Source: Bradyrhizobium sp. CB1015 (GTDB lineage: Bacteria > Pseudomonadota > Alphaproteobacteria > Rhizobiales > Xanthobacteraceae). Taken from it: DNA of 64,000 nt. Position 1 is the stretch's first letter, and the number at the start of each line of letters is the position of its first letter. The translations under genes and the position numbers were made by a program. Positions 28,902 through 38,623 of this stretch are shown here, one piece after another. The DNA lies in NCBI RefSeq assembly GCF_025200925.1, contig NZ_CP104174.1, forward strand, positions 4,588,001 through 4,652,000, read 5' to 3'. Under the pieces are notes generated by a model, which saw only the letters and a list, made by a program, of their open reading frames with translations, ran no database searches and was not told the DNA's origin.

Positions 28902-29685
28902 TCAGACGAACTGGACAGCAACGCTGCCGAGCGGCCCGAAATCGGCATGCAGCGTATCCCCCTTGTTAGCCCAGACGGGACGGGTGAAGGAACCCGACAG
29001 CATGAGATGGCCGGGCTGCAGCGTGATGTCGAATGGTGCGAGCTTGTTGGCGAGCCAGGCAATCGCCATCGCCGGATGGCCGAGCACGCCGGCTGCGAGC
29101 CCGGTCTCTTCGATCTCGGAGTTACGGTAGAAGACCGCGCCGACCCAGCGCAGGTCGATATCCTGCGGCCGGACCGGCCGGCCACCCAGCACGATGCCCG
29201 CGGCGGCGCCGTTGTCGGCAACGGTGTCGAAGATCTTGCGCGGCTCGGTGACGCGCGCGTCGATGATCTCGATCGATGGCACGACGTATTCGGTCGCGCG
29301 GAGCACGTCGACGAGCCCGACATTCGGGCCTTTCAGCGGCTGCTTCAGGATGAAGGTCAGCTCGGGCTCGACGCGTGGCACGCAGAAATTCTCGAACGGC
29401 ACCTTGGCACCGTCGTTCAGGATCAGGTCGTCGAAGAGATAGCCGTAGTCTGGCTCGTCGATCTTAGACGATGCTTGCATGGCCTTCGAGGTCAGGCCGA
29501 TTTTGTGCCCGATGATCTTGGCGCCGGCCTTCACGCGTTCATGCGCGACAGCCGAGGAGATGGCGTAGGAATCCTCGATCTGGATGTTGGGAAAACATCT
29601 GCGAGGGGCGCTCGCCCTGCCTCTTGGTGCGGTGGCTCTCCAGCAGGGAATGCACCGCCTGGGCGCGCTGGTCTTCGGTCAGCAT
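28902..29685 (-). pseudogene. hpaH: 2-oxo-hept-3-ene-1,7-dioate hydratase, frameshifted
   Basis: A fumarylacetoacetase/HpaH-type hydratase gene split by a +1 shift. The N terminus starts at ATG 29685 (MLTEDQRAQAVHSLLESHR) and stays open to the homopolymer run at about 29589-29595; the rest continues in another frame from NIQIEDSYAISSA to the stop at 28902 (VKAGAKIIGHKIGLTSKAMQ etc.). Removing one base restores ATG TTT CCC AAC ATC and a normal product of about 260 residues. The shift lies in a GGG-AAAA run, so either a sequencing/assembly error or a real inactivating mutation is possible. It lies between hpaE and hpaI remnants. Confidence 0.8.
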
Positions 29686-29756
29686 CGTTCTTCTTTCCAT
29701 CGGTTCGGGAAAACGGGACACACGACTGCACCCCGAGGGGCGGCCAGCCGAACGCG

Positions 29757-30452
29757 TCAGAGCTTCACGCAGACGTTGCGCAACTCGGTGTAGAACTCCA
29801 TCGAGTGCGCGCCACCTTCGCGGCCGATGCCGGATTGCTTCGAACCGCCGAAGGGCGTGCGCAGATCGCGCAGAAACCAGGAGTTCACCCAAGCGATGCC
29901 GACATCGACCTGCGCCGCGACACGATGGGCGCGCGTCAGGTTCTCTGTCCAGATCGAAGTGGCAAGCCCGTAGGGGCTGTCGTTGGCGAGCGCGATCGCC
30001 GCATCCTCGTCGTCGAAGGGGACGATGTTGCAGCAGGGGCCGAAGATCTCCTCGCGCATCACGGTCGAACTCTCCGGCAGGCCGGTCCAGATCGTTGGCT
30101 GCACGAACGAGCCGGAGGAATAGGGGGCGGCCAAATCCGGCACGCCGCCGCCGGTGACGATCTCGGCACCCTCCGCCTTTGCCCTCGCGTAGTAGGAGAG
30201 CACCTTGTCGCGGTGGCTCTGGCTGATCAACGGGCTCAACGTCGTCGTGGCCTCGAAGGGGTTGCCCGGCTTGAGCTTGTCCGCCGCCTCCTTCAGGCGC
30301 TGCGTGAACGCGGCGAAGACCGGCCGCTCGACATAGACGCGCTCGGTGCCGAGGCAGACCTGACCGCAATTGGCGAAGACGGCGCGGGTGACGCCTTCGA
30401 TTGCCTTGTCCATGTCGCAATCAGCGAACACGAGCGAGGCGTTCTTGCCCCG
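29757..30452 (-). pseudogene. hpaE: Aldehyde dehydrogenase (HpaE-type) C-terminal half, 5'-truncated
   Basis: Only about 230 residues of an aldehyde dehydrogenase that is normally about 490 long. Homology begins abruptly at GKNASLVFADCDMDKA, just before the catalytic cysteine block NCGQVCLGTERVYV, and runs intact to the true C terminus with IFGPCCNIVPF and FGGSKQSGIGREGG. The N-terminal NAD-binding half is missing. With hpaH and hpaI downstream, it was probably 5-carboxymethyl-2-hydroxymuconate semialdehyde dehydrogenase. The break at about 30452 joins sequence of another gene on the opposite strand. No product with activity is expected. Confidence 0.85.
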
Positions 30453-30548
30453 GTAATCGCATCGGCGATCAGGCAGATCCATGTCTTCGCGTTCGGCGGT
30501 ATCGAGAAGGCTGCGCAGTGGCTGCGGCAGCGCGGCTCCTGGAGCTGA
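30452..30548 (+). pseudogene. C-terminal tail of a lost gene, possibly methylenetetrahydrofolate reductase-like
   Basis: The plus strand reads as a clean C-terminal end, IRQIHVFAFGGIEKAAQWLR and then RGSWS-stop, 14 nt before folD. The tail has good codon use and begins exactly where the hpaE homology stops, so it is the 3' remnant of a gene that once preceded folD. A folate enzyme such as a MetF-like reductase is suggested by folD next door; the short tail alone cannot prove it. Confidence 0.4.
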
Positions 30549-30562
30549 GGCCGGGCAGAGAC

Positions 30563-31429
30563 ATGACAGCGGTGGTGATCGACGGGAAGACCGTCTCGCA
30601 GAAGATTCGCGCGGAATGCCGCGGCCGGGTCAAAGGCTTGCAGGAGACGCACGGCGTCACGCCGTGCCTTGCCGTCATCCTGATCGGGGATAGTCACGCT
30701 TCGCAGGTCTATGTGCGTAACAAGATGCGAGCCGCAGAAGATGTCGGCTTGCTATCACGACCCTTCATATTCGACCGCGACGTGCCGGTGGCGATCGTGT
30801 TGGATTTGATCGACCGGCTGAACCAGGATCCGGATGTCCATGGCATCCTGGTACAGCTTCCGCTGCCGCCGCAGTTCAACATCTACACGGTCCTGCACCG
30901 CATCTCGCCGGCGAAGGATGTGGATGGCTTTCATCTGTACAATGTCGGCGGTCTGGTGGTCGGCGACACCATTTTCTCGCCCTGTACGCCCTTCGGCGTC
31001 ATGAAGTTGCTTGAGCATCAGGGGATTGAGATCGCCGGTCAGAATGTCGTTGTGGTCGGAGCCAGCAATATCGTCGGCAAGCCGATGGCGCTGATGATGA
31101 TGCAGCAGGACGCGACGGTCACGATCTGTCACGCCAGGACCCGCGATCTCGCCCAATTCACGATTCTGGCCGATATCCTCATCGTAGCCGCCGGTGTGCC
31201 GGGATTGATTCTGAAGCAGATGGTGCGGCGCGGCGCCGTCGTGATCGACGTCGGCATCAACAGGCTGCCGTCCGGCAAGATCGTTGGCGATGTGGATTTC
31301 GAAGGCGTGTCCGAGAAGGCTTCCTTCATCACGCCTGTCCCGGGCGGGGTCGGCCCGATGACGGTCAGCATGCTGATCTGGAACACCATAACCTCGGCCG
31401 AGCGCCACATGACCATGCACCCCGTCTGA
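30563..31429 (+). CDS. folD: Bifunctional methylenetetrahydrofolate dehydrogenase / cyclohydrolase (FolD)
   Basis: A 288-residue FolD, interconverting methylene-, methenyl- and formyl-tetrahydrofolate. Catalytic region SQVYVRNKMRAAEDVG holds the lysine; GILVQLPLP, DVDGFH, the cofactor loop GASNIVGKPMA and PVPGGVGPMTVSML are all present. ATG 30563 follows a gene remnant; the longer frame crosses the deletion junction. A core folD copy usually exists elsewhere, so this may be an accessory copy linked to C1 catabolism (for example O-demethylation). It is upstream of a TetR gene on the same strand. Confidence 0.92.
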   Translation: MTAVVIDGKTVSQKIRAECRGRVKGLQETHGVTPCLAVILIGDSHASQVYVRNKMRAAEDVGLLSRPFIFDRDVPVAIVLDLIDRLNQDPDVHGILVQLPLPPQFNIYTVLHRISPAKDVDGFHLYNVGGLVVGDTIFSPCTPFGVMKLLEHQGIEIAGQNVVVVGASNIVGKPMALMMMQQDATVTICHARTRDLAQFTILADILIVAAGVPGLILKQMVRRGAVVIDVGINRLPSGKIVGDVDFEGVSEKASFITPVPGGVGPMTVSMLIWNTITSAERHMTMHPV

Positions 31430-31551
31430 AAGGCCGCATGCGCCGGTTCGGTTGCAAGGTGGAGCGGCGAGGGGCCTGCCGTTGGCTGCAAACGAAGGGA
31501 ATGCTATGAGTTTGAGCGATCAGGCAACCGGGAAACGGACTCGCGAGAAGC

Positions 31552-32184
31552 ATGCGTAGCAGGAAGTCGCAGGCCGAGCGCAGCGAACAAACCAAGCAGA
31601 AATTGCTGCAAGCTACGATCGAACTGCTTGTCGAGCAAGGTTATGATCGCCTCACGACGGCCTCGGTCGACGCGCGAGCCGGCATGTCGAGCGGTGCACG
31701 CGTGCATCACTATCGCAGCAAGGCTGACCTCGTGATTGCGGCGACGAGCCACGCTTACGATTGCGCCGCAGTTCTGGGCCGGCAACGGGCCGAGAAGGCG
31801 GCTGCTTCTTCCGAGCCGTTGCGCGAATTCATTGCCGATTGCCGTACGATCTATTTCGATTGGCCGTTTCTCGCAACGGAGGAGGTGATCGTCGCGGCCC
31901 GAACATCTCCCGAGCTGATGGGCCGCTTGAAGCCGGTGCTCGAGCGCTTCCATTCCGAGATGAAGGACGTGTGGCTGAAGGCCTTCGTGGCGGCGGGATA
32001 TGACGCAGGCGAAGCCGAAATCTTGCTGTCTCTGACGCTCAATCTGATCCGCGGAATGGCCGTCAACCGGACTTGGCAGCAGGACCAGGCAACCTATGAA
32101 CGGTTGATCGAAGAATGGTGCCAGCGTACTCACGCAGCGCGGGTGGCGGCCGGGCGGGATCTGCTGGGCACACGCGTTGGCTGA
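31552..32184 (+). CDS. TetR/AcrR-family transcriptional regulator
   Basis: A 210-residue one-component regulator. The N-terminal HTH (TKQKLLQATIELLVEQGYDR, then AGMSSGARVHHYRSKADLV) is typical; the C-terminal half is the helical ligand pocket. It follows folD by about 120 nt on the same strand. The target may be folD or the degenerate hpa genes. No operator could be picked out with confidence. Confidence 0.87.
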   Translation: MRSRKSQAERSEQTKQKLLQATIELLVEQGYDRLTTASVDARAGMSSGARVHHYRSKADLVIAATSHAYDCAAVLGRQRAEKAAASSEPLREFIADCRTIYFDWPFLATEEVIVAARTSPELMGRLKPVLERFHSEMKDVWLKAFVAAGYDAGEAEILLSLTLNLIRGMAVNRTWQQDQATYERLIEEWCQRTHAARVAAGRDLLGTRVG

Positions 32185-32699
32185 AGATTTGAGCTTGTTG
32201 ATCACGTTGGGGGAGAGTTGTTGGTCGTTCGGGCCGGTGCGACTCTTCCAGAAGCCCCAATTCAGCGTGGCGTAAGAAGCGCCGCATCCGCAGGGTAACC
32301 GACGCTATTCGGCGGGGCGTGAGCGACAACGGTTATTACCGCGGAAAACTAGCATTATGGCCAGGGCAGACTCCGATGGAGAACGCAATCGGATACGATC
32401 AAGTACGCGGCGGGAAACACGGCGAGCAGAATGGTTAGCTCTAGCCTAGCTCTACGGAGTGGCATTGCCGAATCGATATGAAAGCCGTGACAGAGTCGTC
32501 CGCAACTTTCTGAGCTACCCATGGCAGCAGCAACGTCGCCGTGATCGAGCATGTCTTCGAGCTAAGGGAGGATCGCGGGCTGCTCGTAACAACTTGCCGC
32601 GTCTCAAATATAGAACCGAGCATCCCATTCCTGGAACTGGACAGCTAATTTGGAAATCCCTTGAGTGTTCCCCGACGGGATTGGCGAGGGGACAAAAGG
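32185..32699. other. 515-bp region without a recognised gene
   Basis: No intact gene or known repeat is seen. A short frame on the plus strand near 32540-32640 reads VIEHVFELREDRGLLVTTCR and then SNIEPSIPFLELDS before a TAA, which looks like worn coding sequence, but I do not recognise it. The stretch sits upstream of the frameshifted transporter and fits general decay of this zone. Confidence 0.3.
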
Positions 32700-33999
32700 G
32701 TGAAGGGCGTAGCGCAAGCAAGTTCGCAAGGGACCGCCGGCGAAGAATGCGACTTCGGCGTCAGCACGCCCCTTAGGAGCACGTCCGTTGAACGTGCATC
32801 GAGATCAACCTGGATCGCGATCGCCCTCAGCTTCATTGCGGTGCTGCTCGACGGGCTGGACACCACTTCGATTGGCGTCGCGGCTCCGGCAATCGCTGCC
32901 TACATCAACGTGTCTCCGGCGTCGCTCACGCCTGCGTTCGTGCTGACGAGCGTCGGCGCGGTTTTGGGATATTTGGCGTCCGGTCCGCTGGTCAGCCGCT
33001 GGGGGGCTCGGCGCATCCTGATTGCCAGCGTAGCGGCTTTTTGGCGCTCTCTCGCTTGCAACGCCGCTGGCAAGTTCGGTGGCGCAGCTTGCGGCACTAC
33101 GTCTGGTTACCGCCATTGGACTTGGCGTGGCGGTGCCGGCGGCCATCGCCATTGCGACCTCGCAGTGCCCTCCAAGGCTCAAGGAGACGGCTGCCGTCAT
33201 TGTGACGACCGCCGTCGCCGCGGGGGGCATTCTAGGGGGTGTACTTGGCGCAGCCCTGACCGCGCAGCTGGGCTGGCAATCCATCTTCATCGTCGGTGGC
33301 GCGCTTCCGCTCGCGTTCGCCCTCGTTCTTTTGATTTGGTTGCCCCGGTCCATCGAGGACAATAGTCCTGGGCCGAAGCACCAAGGCGAAGGACAGCGGG
33401 GCGGTCTCAAGCTCATCGGCAATCTGCTCGGTCCAGGACTTGCGACCAGAACAGTCAGTCTCTGGATATTTTCCTTTCTGATCTTTGCCGACGCCTACGC
33501 GCTGGTGTTCTGGTTGCCATCGTTCCTCATCAAGATGGGCCTCTCGCCCCAATATTCGCAGTTGGGCGTCAGCTTCTTCAGCGCCGGGGGCTTGATCGCC
33601 GATGTCGTGCTGATGCTGCTCGTCCGCCGGCTTCCGGTTGCGCGAATCCTGTTGTTGGCTGCCGCGATAGGCGCGATCTCTGCGGCGGGGCTTGCGACGC
33701 TTGACCTGGCCCCGTTTGGCGCCTGGGTCCTGATTGCAGGAACCGGCGCGGGGCTGATCTCATGCAGTGTGGGTCAGGCCGCTCTCGCCGTCTCGCTCTA
33801 TTCCGACGCGCTTCGTACCCACGGTGTCGGCTTCTCTTCCGCCGCTGGCCGGATCGGATCAATTGTCGGGCCCGCGGTCGCAGGATTACTGGTTTCGAGT
33901 GGCATTGCTCCGCAAACGATCATACTTGCGGCGGTAATTCCGGCAGTGCTGGCGATCTTCGCGCTCCTTCCGCACTTGCGTACGATCGCGCGGCCGTGA
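32700..33999 (+). pseudogene. MFS aromatic-acid-type transporter, frameshifted
   Basis: A major facilitator gene of the AAHS (aromatic acid:H+ symporter) type, split at the run of five T at 33038-33042. The N-terminal part starts near GTG 32700 (GAGGGG upstream) and contains the TM1 signature IAVLLDGLDTTSIGVAAPAI and the loop GPLVSRWGARRI; after the shift the second frame runs GALSLATPLASSVAQLAAL to the stop at 33999. Deleting one T rejoins the two into a full product of about 430 residues with 12 predicted helices. As it stands it would be truncated in TM3-4. Either sequencing error or pseudogene. Uptake of aromatic acids is the likely former role. Confidence 0.82.
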
Positions 34000-34106
34000 T
34001 CCAGCGCTCCAAAAACTGGAAGACTCCTCGCCATTTCCGGACGCCGGGTGAACCTTGCGCGAGCGCCCACGCCTCGGACTCTCAGATTGTCTAGTTGGAG
34101 ATAGGA

Positions 34107-35579
34107 ATGACTGGTGTGGAGCACGTCGAACTGGAAACGCCGTTTGGCCACTTACGCGGCGCGCGGATGGAGGGCGTAACAGCGTTTCGAAGGGTTCCTT
34201 ACGCGGAAGCTCCCGTCGGCCCGCTACGCTTTGAGATGCCGTCGGCGCCACCGCGATGGCAAGGCGTTCGCGACGCCACCGCCGCCGGGCCGGTTCCTCC
34301 CCAAAATCCGTCGCGTCTCGATCTCGCGATCGGGACCTACGATGTGCAGCGAAGCGAGGACTGCTTGCATCTCGACATCTGGACCGGCCAAGCGGCCGGA
34401 GCGCGCGCGCCCGTCCTGGTGTTTATCCACGGGGGCGCCTTCATGACGGGAGGAGGTTCGCTGCCCTGCTACGATGGCGGCGTTCTCGCAAAGCAAAACG
34501 GCCTCGTCGTCGTGAACATCACTTATCGGCTCGGCATCCTCGGTTTCTTTCCTCATCCGGCGCTTGGCAGATTAAACCTCGGTCTGCACGATCAGGTCGC
34601 GGCTCTGCGCTGGATCGGGGAGGCCATCAGCGCGTTCGGTGGGGACCCGCAGCGCATTACGGTGATCGGCCAGTCGGCCGGTGGTTTAAGCATCGCGGCT
34701 CTCGCCGCCAGCGAAGCCGGACCGAAGCTATTCAATCGAGCGATCCTGATGAGCGCGCCGGTCGGCATCAAGCTCCGAACCGTCGAGCAAGCGCAGCCGA
34801 TCACTGATGCGATCCTCAATGCTCTCGGCGTCGCCGCCGGCGATGTCGACAAGCTCCGAACGCTGCCGATCGATCAGATGCTGGAGGGATTGTGGAGCCT
34901 GCAAAAGAGGGGTCCCGCGATCCCCGGCGAGACCACGCCGCCGTTCATGCCGGTTTTGGATGATTCGCTCGTGCAACGCGATCCCAGCGAGTCCGTTCAA
35001 ATGGGTCGGGCGAGCTGGTGCGACATGATGATCGGGGTGACGCGCGAGGAACATGCAGCATTCTCTTTCTCGAATTCCTCGCTCGACGAGATGTCCGAGG
35101 ACGCGCTCGAGGCCGTAATCCGATCCCTTGGTGACGACGAGCCAGGCAGAACGCTTTCAAGATTGCGCTCTGCACGTGTGCCTGCGACGCCCCGCACGCT
35201 TTTGGGCGACTTCTACACCGAGCGCGATTTCACGAAGCAGAGCCTTGAGATCGCCGGCACCCAGTCCCGGCTCGGGCGCAAAGCTTTCATGTATTGGTTC
35301 GATTGGCAGTCGCCCGTCCCCGAATTGGGAGCCTGCCATTGCATTGATCTTCCTTTCTTGTTCGGCAACTTCGACGTCTGGCAGGCGGGCGCGATGGTCC
35401 GAGGTGCGGACTTGCGCGAGATGCAGGAACTGAGCCGGCTTTTCAGAGGCGCAATTGCCGAATTCGCGGCAACGGGCGATCCCAACGGTCAGGGCCTCCC
35501 CGTATGGCCCGCCTACGCCATGGAGCAGGCGATCCTGCACTTCGACCGTCGTATCGCAGCCTCGCGCCACATCTCATAA
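34107..35579 (+). CDS. Type B carboxylesterase
   Basis: A 490-residue carboxylesterase/lipase of the alpha/beta hydrolase family. The oxyanion hole HGGAFMTGGG is near residue 112, the nucleophile elbow is GQSAGGLS, and the catalytic histidine is expected in ACHCIDLPFLFGN, matching the A-x-H-x-x-DLPF region of p-nitrobenzyl esterases. ATG 34107 follows TGGAG-ATAGG. It is located 107 nt after the MFS pseudogene and convergent with the LysR gene. The substrate may be an aryl ester, but that is inference. No signal peptide is visible. Confidence 0.9.
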   Translation: MTGVEHVELETPFGHLRGARMEGVTAFRRVPYAEAPVGPLRFEMPSAPPRWQGVRDATAAGPVPPQNPSRLDLAIGTYDVQRSEDCLHLDIWTGQAAGARAPVLVFIHGGAFMTGGGSLPCYDGGVLAKQNGLVVVNITYRLGILGFFPHPALGRLNLGLHDQVAALRWIGEAISAFGGDPQRITVIGQSAGGLSIAALAASEAGPKLFNRAILMSAPVGIKLRTVEQAQPITDAILNALGVAAGDVDKLRTLPIDQMLEGLWSLQKRGPAIPGETTPPFMPVLDDSLVQRDPSESVQMGRASWCDMMIGVTREEHAAFSFSNSSLDEMSEDALEAVIRSLGDDEPGRTLSRLRSARVPATPRTLLGDFYTERDFTKQSLEIAGTQSRLGRKAFMYWFDWQSPVPELGACHCIDLPFLFGNFDVWQAGAMVRGADLREMQELSRLFRGAIAEFAATGDPNGQGLPVWPAYAMEQAILHFDRRIAASRHIS

Positions 35580-35625
35580 CCGGAATTGATCCGCTGAGCG
35601 GACGCCCAAGGGGGGCCGCGCGATC

Positions 35626-36624
35626 TCAGCTCCCGCCCGATCTTCGCGCGCGCTTCCGGGATGCGCGTCGAGATTTTGGCTCCAAGGCAACTTCCGAGTG
35701 CGATTGGAGCCGACCGTTGGATGCGCGCAGCCGGTCCTGAAGAAATTTTGCCAGGCCGGCAACAAACAGCCGGCCGGCGACGGTGAGAGATCGGCGCGAA
35801 GGATAGAGTGCATAAAACGTGATCGGCGGCGGTGCCCAGTCGCGAAGCGGTAGCACGAGGCTTCCATCCAGCAGATCCGGCTCGCACATCGAGATTGGCA
35901 ATCGCGCGAGACCGAGGCCGCGTATGGCTGCCTGTCGAACGATGTTGAGATTGTTGGCCGAGAACTTGAGCTCAACGTCGATCTCTGTCGCCTTATCCCC
36001 TGTGTCAAGGAGCCGCCAACGCGACATGAAGGCGTCGGCGCCCCATCCAATTCCGGGATGACCTACCAGATCTGCGGGGCTCTCGCAGGCGCCAATGGAC
36101 GCCATCAGGTGGGGCGCGGCGACCAGGCGGTAGGGCGTCGTCGCGAGCTTCTGGCAGATCAGCTCGGAGTCCGCCAGAACCTCGCGTGCGGGATGAATCG
36201 CGAGATCATGGTGATCGATCTTCGGGTCGAACGTTCCCTTGGCGTTGTCCAGGGTCAGGCGCACATCGGGATAGTTCTCGGCAAACTGAATGGCGAAATC
36301 GGCGACCAGAATCTCGGCGAGGACGGCCGGGCAGGAGATGCGCAACATGCCGGAGGGCCGGTTGGTGCGCTGCTCCGCGAGCGCCTTGATGGCGACCACC
36401 TCTTCCCTGATCTTCTGGCTCCGCTCATAGATCGAGAGACCGATCTCAGTCGGCGAGAAGTTTCGCGGGCCGCGATGAACGAGAGGCACGCCGAGCTGGC
36501 TCTCCAGGTCACCGATCCTGCGGCTCAAGCTCGACTTCGGAATGCCGGTCTTGCGGCTCGCTGCCGATAGACTGCCGGCCTCGATAATTTCGACAAGGAG
36601 CGTCAGGTCGTCGACCGTTCCCAT
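35626..36624 (-). CDS. LysR-family transcriptional regulator
   Basis: A 332-residue LTTR. The N-terminal winged helix shows LSAASRKTGIPKSSLSRRIG, followed by the type-2 periplasmic-binding-like effector domain. The C terminus has a lysine/arginine-rich extension of about 25 residues. ATG 36624 is used. It lies convergent to the carboxylesterase and divergent from the Tsx-like porin gene at 36870, so control of the porin or its substrate genes is possible. Confidence 0.9.
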   Translation of the reverse strand: MGTVDDLTLLVEIIEAGSLSAASRKTGIPKSSLSRRIGDLESQLGVPLVHRGPRNFSPTEIGLSIYERSQKIREEVVAIKALAEQRTNRPSGMLRISCPAVLAEILVADFAIQFAENYPDVRLTLDNAKGTFDPKIDHHDLAIHPAREVLADSELICQKLATTPYRLVAAPHLMASIGACESPADLVGHPGIGWGADAFMSRWRLLDTGDKATEIDVELKFSANNLNIVRQAAIRGLGLARLPISMCEPDLLDGSLVLPLRDWAPPPITFYALYPSRRSLTVAGRLFVAGLAKFLQDRLRASNGRLQSHSEVALEPKSRRASRKRARRSGGS

Positions 36625-36869
36625 AGGTGATCCTCTGCGGAGACCTCAGACAGGAAGCCCGGTTTCGATGAGGTGCTCGAAAGCGGCACTTCAGCAAGCA
36701 CGCATCGTTCCAATCCTGGAACGTGACTGTACCGATTGCCGGACTTTTTGTCTCGCGTCCACTGCCTATGCTGTTTCACCGAACTGAACGGGCGGTTCGA
36801 GGCGAAACGCGCCGGACCACGACAGCCTCGACTGTCTTGGACCGGGTATAGAGGACATTGGAGGGGGAC

Positions 36870-37991
36870 TTGAAGCGTCATATTCAGCCACTACTGATGG
36901 CACTGGCTTTTGCGTCGTTCACAAGCGCGGCAGCTCTCGCGGCGGACTTGCCTGTCAAGGCCAAGCCGGTATCGTCCACTCAGCCGTTCTTTTCGGTAAT
37001 CGATGACCGCATCACCATCTCGTATATCCCCAAGGCGACGGACCCCGGCGTGTTCTCCAGGAAGCCGGACGGGTCGCTCAACAGTACGACCGCGATGCAG
37101 GTCTACTCGTTCACGCACTTCGACATTTGGCGGTACGGGACGAACTTCCTGAACATTTCGTTGTTCAAGGCGGACCATAACGATCCCGCCAGCCCCTGCA
37201 CCAACGCGGGCGTCGTCGTCAATCCGGGCACCGGTACTGTAACGCCGGCCAACTGCGCGGGCGTGAGCTTCGTCACCGGCCAGGCCCGCTCGACGTTCGG
37301 CTGGAACGAAATCTTCGACACCAAGACATTCACTGTCGGGCCGCTCCGCAACATCTCCTTTCAGATCGGGCTTGATGCGAGCTCGACCAACTACTATCGG
37401 GCCGCCGCTGCGCAGGCGGTCTCGGCCGGTCTGCAGTTTCAGTTCGATCTACCCTACAGGGGCTACGTCAACATCGCGCCCTTGGCGACCTGGATCTACG
37501 TGGCCCATATGGGATTCCTGCAGTGCGGCGGCGGTTTTTCGGCGCCGGTGTCCGGCGTGAGCTGCCTTCCTGACGGCAACCGGCAGTATCAGCCGACATG
37601 GGCGGTCGAGACGAACTACTACATGGACCTCGGCTTCCTTCCCGAGAGCATGCGCTTTTTCTCCGTCAGTGGTCGTGCGCAGCTGATTGGCGCTATGGGC
37701 CCGGAGAACGCTCCGCTTCCCTACAATCCTTTGCCGGTGGCGGCACCGACGAATTCCATGACGAAGATGTCTCTCAACTCCGAGCCGATTCGCCTGACTT
37801 TCGATGCCTCCAAGGCAATATGGGGTCCGAACTATTCGCACTACGTCGATATCTGGGTCGCCTATCGTTACTGGCAAAACAAATTCGGTCTCGATCACAA
37901 CGTCTCCAGGCTCTGCACCATCTCGCCGGGGGTGAGCAACAACACCTGCACCGAATCGAGCCTGTACAGCGGCATCAGCATGAAATTCTAG
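36870..37991 (+). CDS. Tsx-like outer membrane channel protein
   Basis: A 373-residue exported protein. The first about 26 residues form a Sec signal peptide (HIQPLLMALAFASFTSAAAL) ending at ALAAD. The mature part is rich in aromatic residues at alternating positions, with no helical membrane segment, so a beta-barrel is likely; the start and WRYGTNFLNISLFK resemble nucleoside-channel (Tsx) family proteins. Translation from TTG 36870 follows a strong GGAGGGGG. A strong terminator follows the gene. Transport substrate unknown; nucleosides in the family, perhaps an aromatic here. Confidence 0.75.
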   Translation: MKRHIQPLLMALAFASFTSAAALAADLPVKAKPVSSTQPFFSVIDDRITISYIPKATDPGVFSRKPDGSLNSTTAMQVYSFTHFDIWRYGTNFLNISLFKADHNDPASPCTNAGVVVNPGTGTVTPANCAGVSFVTGQARSTFGWNEIFDTKTFTVGPLRNISFQIGLDASSTNYYRAAAAQAVSAGLQFQFDLPYRGYVNIAPLATWIYVAHMGFLQCGGGFSAPVSGVSCLPDGNRQYQPTWAVETNYYMDLGFLPESMRFFSVSGRAQLIGAMGPENAPLPYNPLPVAAPTNSMTKMSLNSEPIRLTFDASKAIWGPNYSHYVDIWVAYRYWQNKFGLDHNVSRLCTISPGVSNNTCTESSLYSGISMKF

Positions 37992-38019
37992 CTTCGATTG
38001 CCTTCCCGAGGCCAACTGA

Positions 38020-38048
38020 TGCCGCTTGATCCCGCGGCATTTTTTTTT
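38020..38048 (+). terminator. Rho-independent terminator after the Tsx-like gene
   Basis: Stem TGCCGC / GCGGCA with an 8-nt loop, followed directly by nine T. It begins 28 nt after the stop codon of the outer membrane protein, so it ends that single-gene transcript. Confidence 0.85.
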
Positions 38049-38149
38049 GGCAGAACCGCGATGCTGCACGACAGATTGGACCGACAAGAACGAAAGAGAG
38101 CGTGGTGACGATCCGAAATCGGTTCGTGTATCGAAGCAGTCAATCGCCG

Positions 38150-38520
38150 CAGCGAGGATACGATGGCTGCGCGAGCAGGAGCCGGTTCGCACATCATCGT
38201 CCGCCGCATCGGGCACATGCGTCACGTGCTCGCACCCGCACCTTCCTAGCTCGCAAGCTCCGGCGCGCCGGAACAGCCGGCCAATCTCGCGCGCCACAAC
38301 ATGCTGGTCTACAATCTCGCCAACGATCGCTGTTCGCTGCGCCTGCGCAAAGGCCATGGCGCGCAGATTGTTCGCATCACACCGACACTCGACAGCAATG
38401 ACGGTCAGGTCATCCGCGGCGCGGCGCTTGGCTGGCCTCGGCATCCTCATTCAGCCGCTCTACACCGTTCAGAGCGACATCGCAGCGGGGCGCTGCCTTT
38501 CGCATCCGAATTGGTTGTAA
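38150..38520 (+). pseudogene. LysR-family effector-domain remnant
   Basis: Reading frame fragments of a LysR-type co-inducer domain are visible but broken. One segment reads ARAGAGSHIIVRRIGHMRHV up to a stop (TAG at 38247 where Tyr is expected), then continues in frame as LASSGAPEQPANLARHNMLV through TPTLDSNDGQVIRGAAL; near 38430 a +1 shift moves the frame to AGLGILIQPLYTVQSDIAAG. The N-terminal HTH is absent. A nonsense mutation, a frameshift and the missing 5' half together mean a dead gene. Confidence 0.8.
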
Positions 38521-38623
38521 GTGATCGACGACCCCGCTTATCTTGCAGCTGCTTATGCTACGTTCGGAGCGGGATCAAGTTCGGAAGCGTAACTCTTCGC
38601 GCCGATCAGCGTGAGCGGGGCCG

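Noticed and set aside
28746..30548. Very long 600-codon plus-strand ORF
   Set aside because: It is mostly the shadow of hpaI, hpaH and hpaE on the other strand, with biased composition; only its last 30 codons look real and are annotated separately.
32540..32640. Short coding-like frame before the MFS gene
   Set aside because: Only about 40 codons without a family; may be chance, so left in the gap entry.
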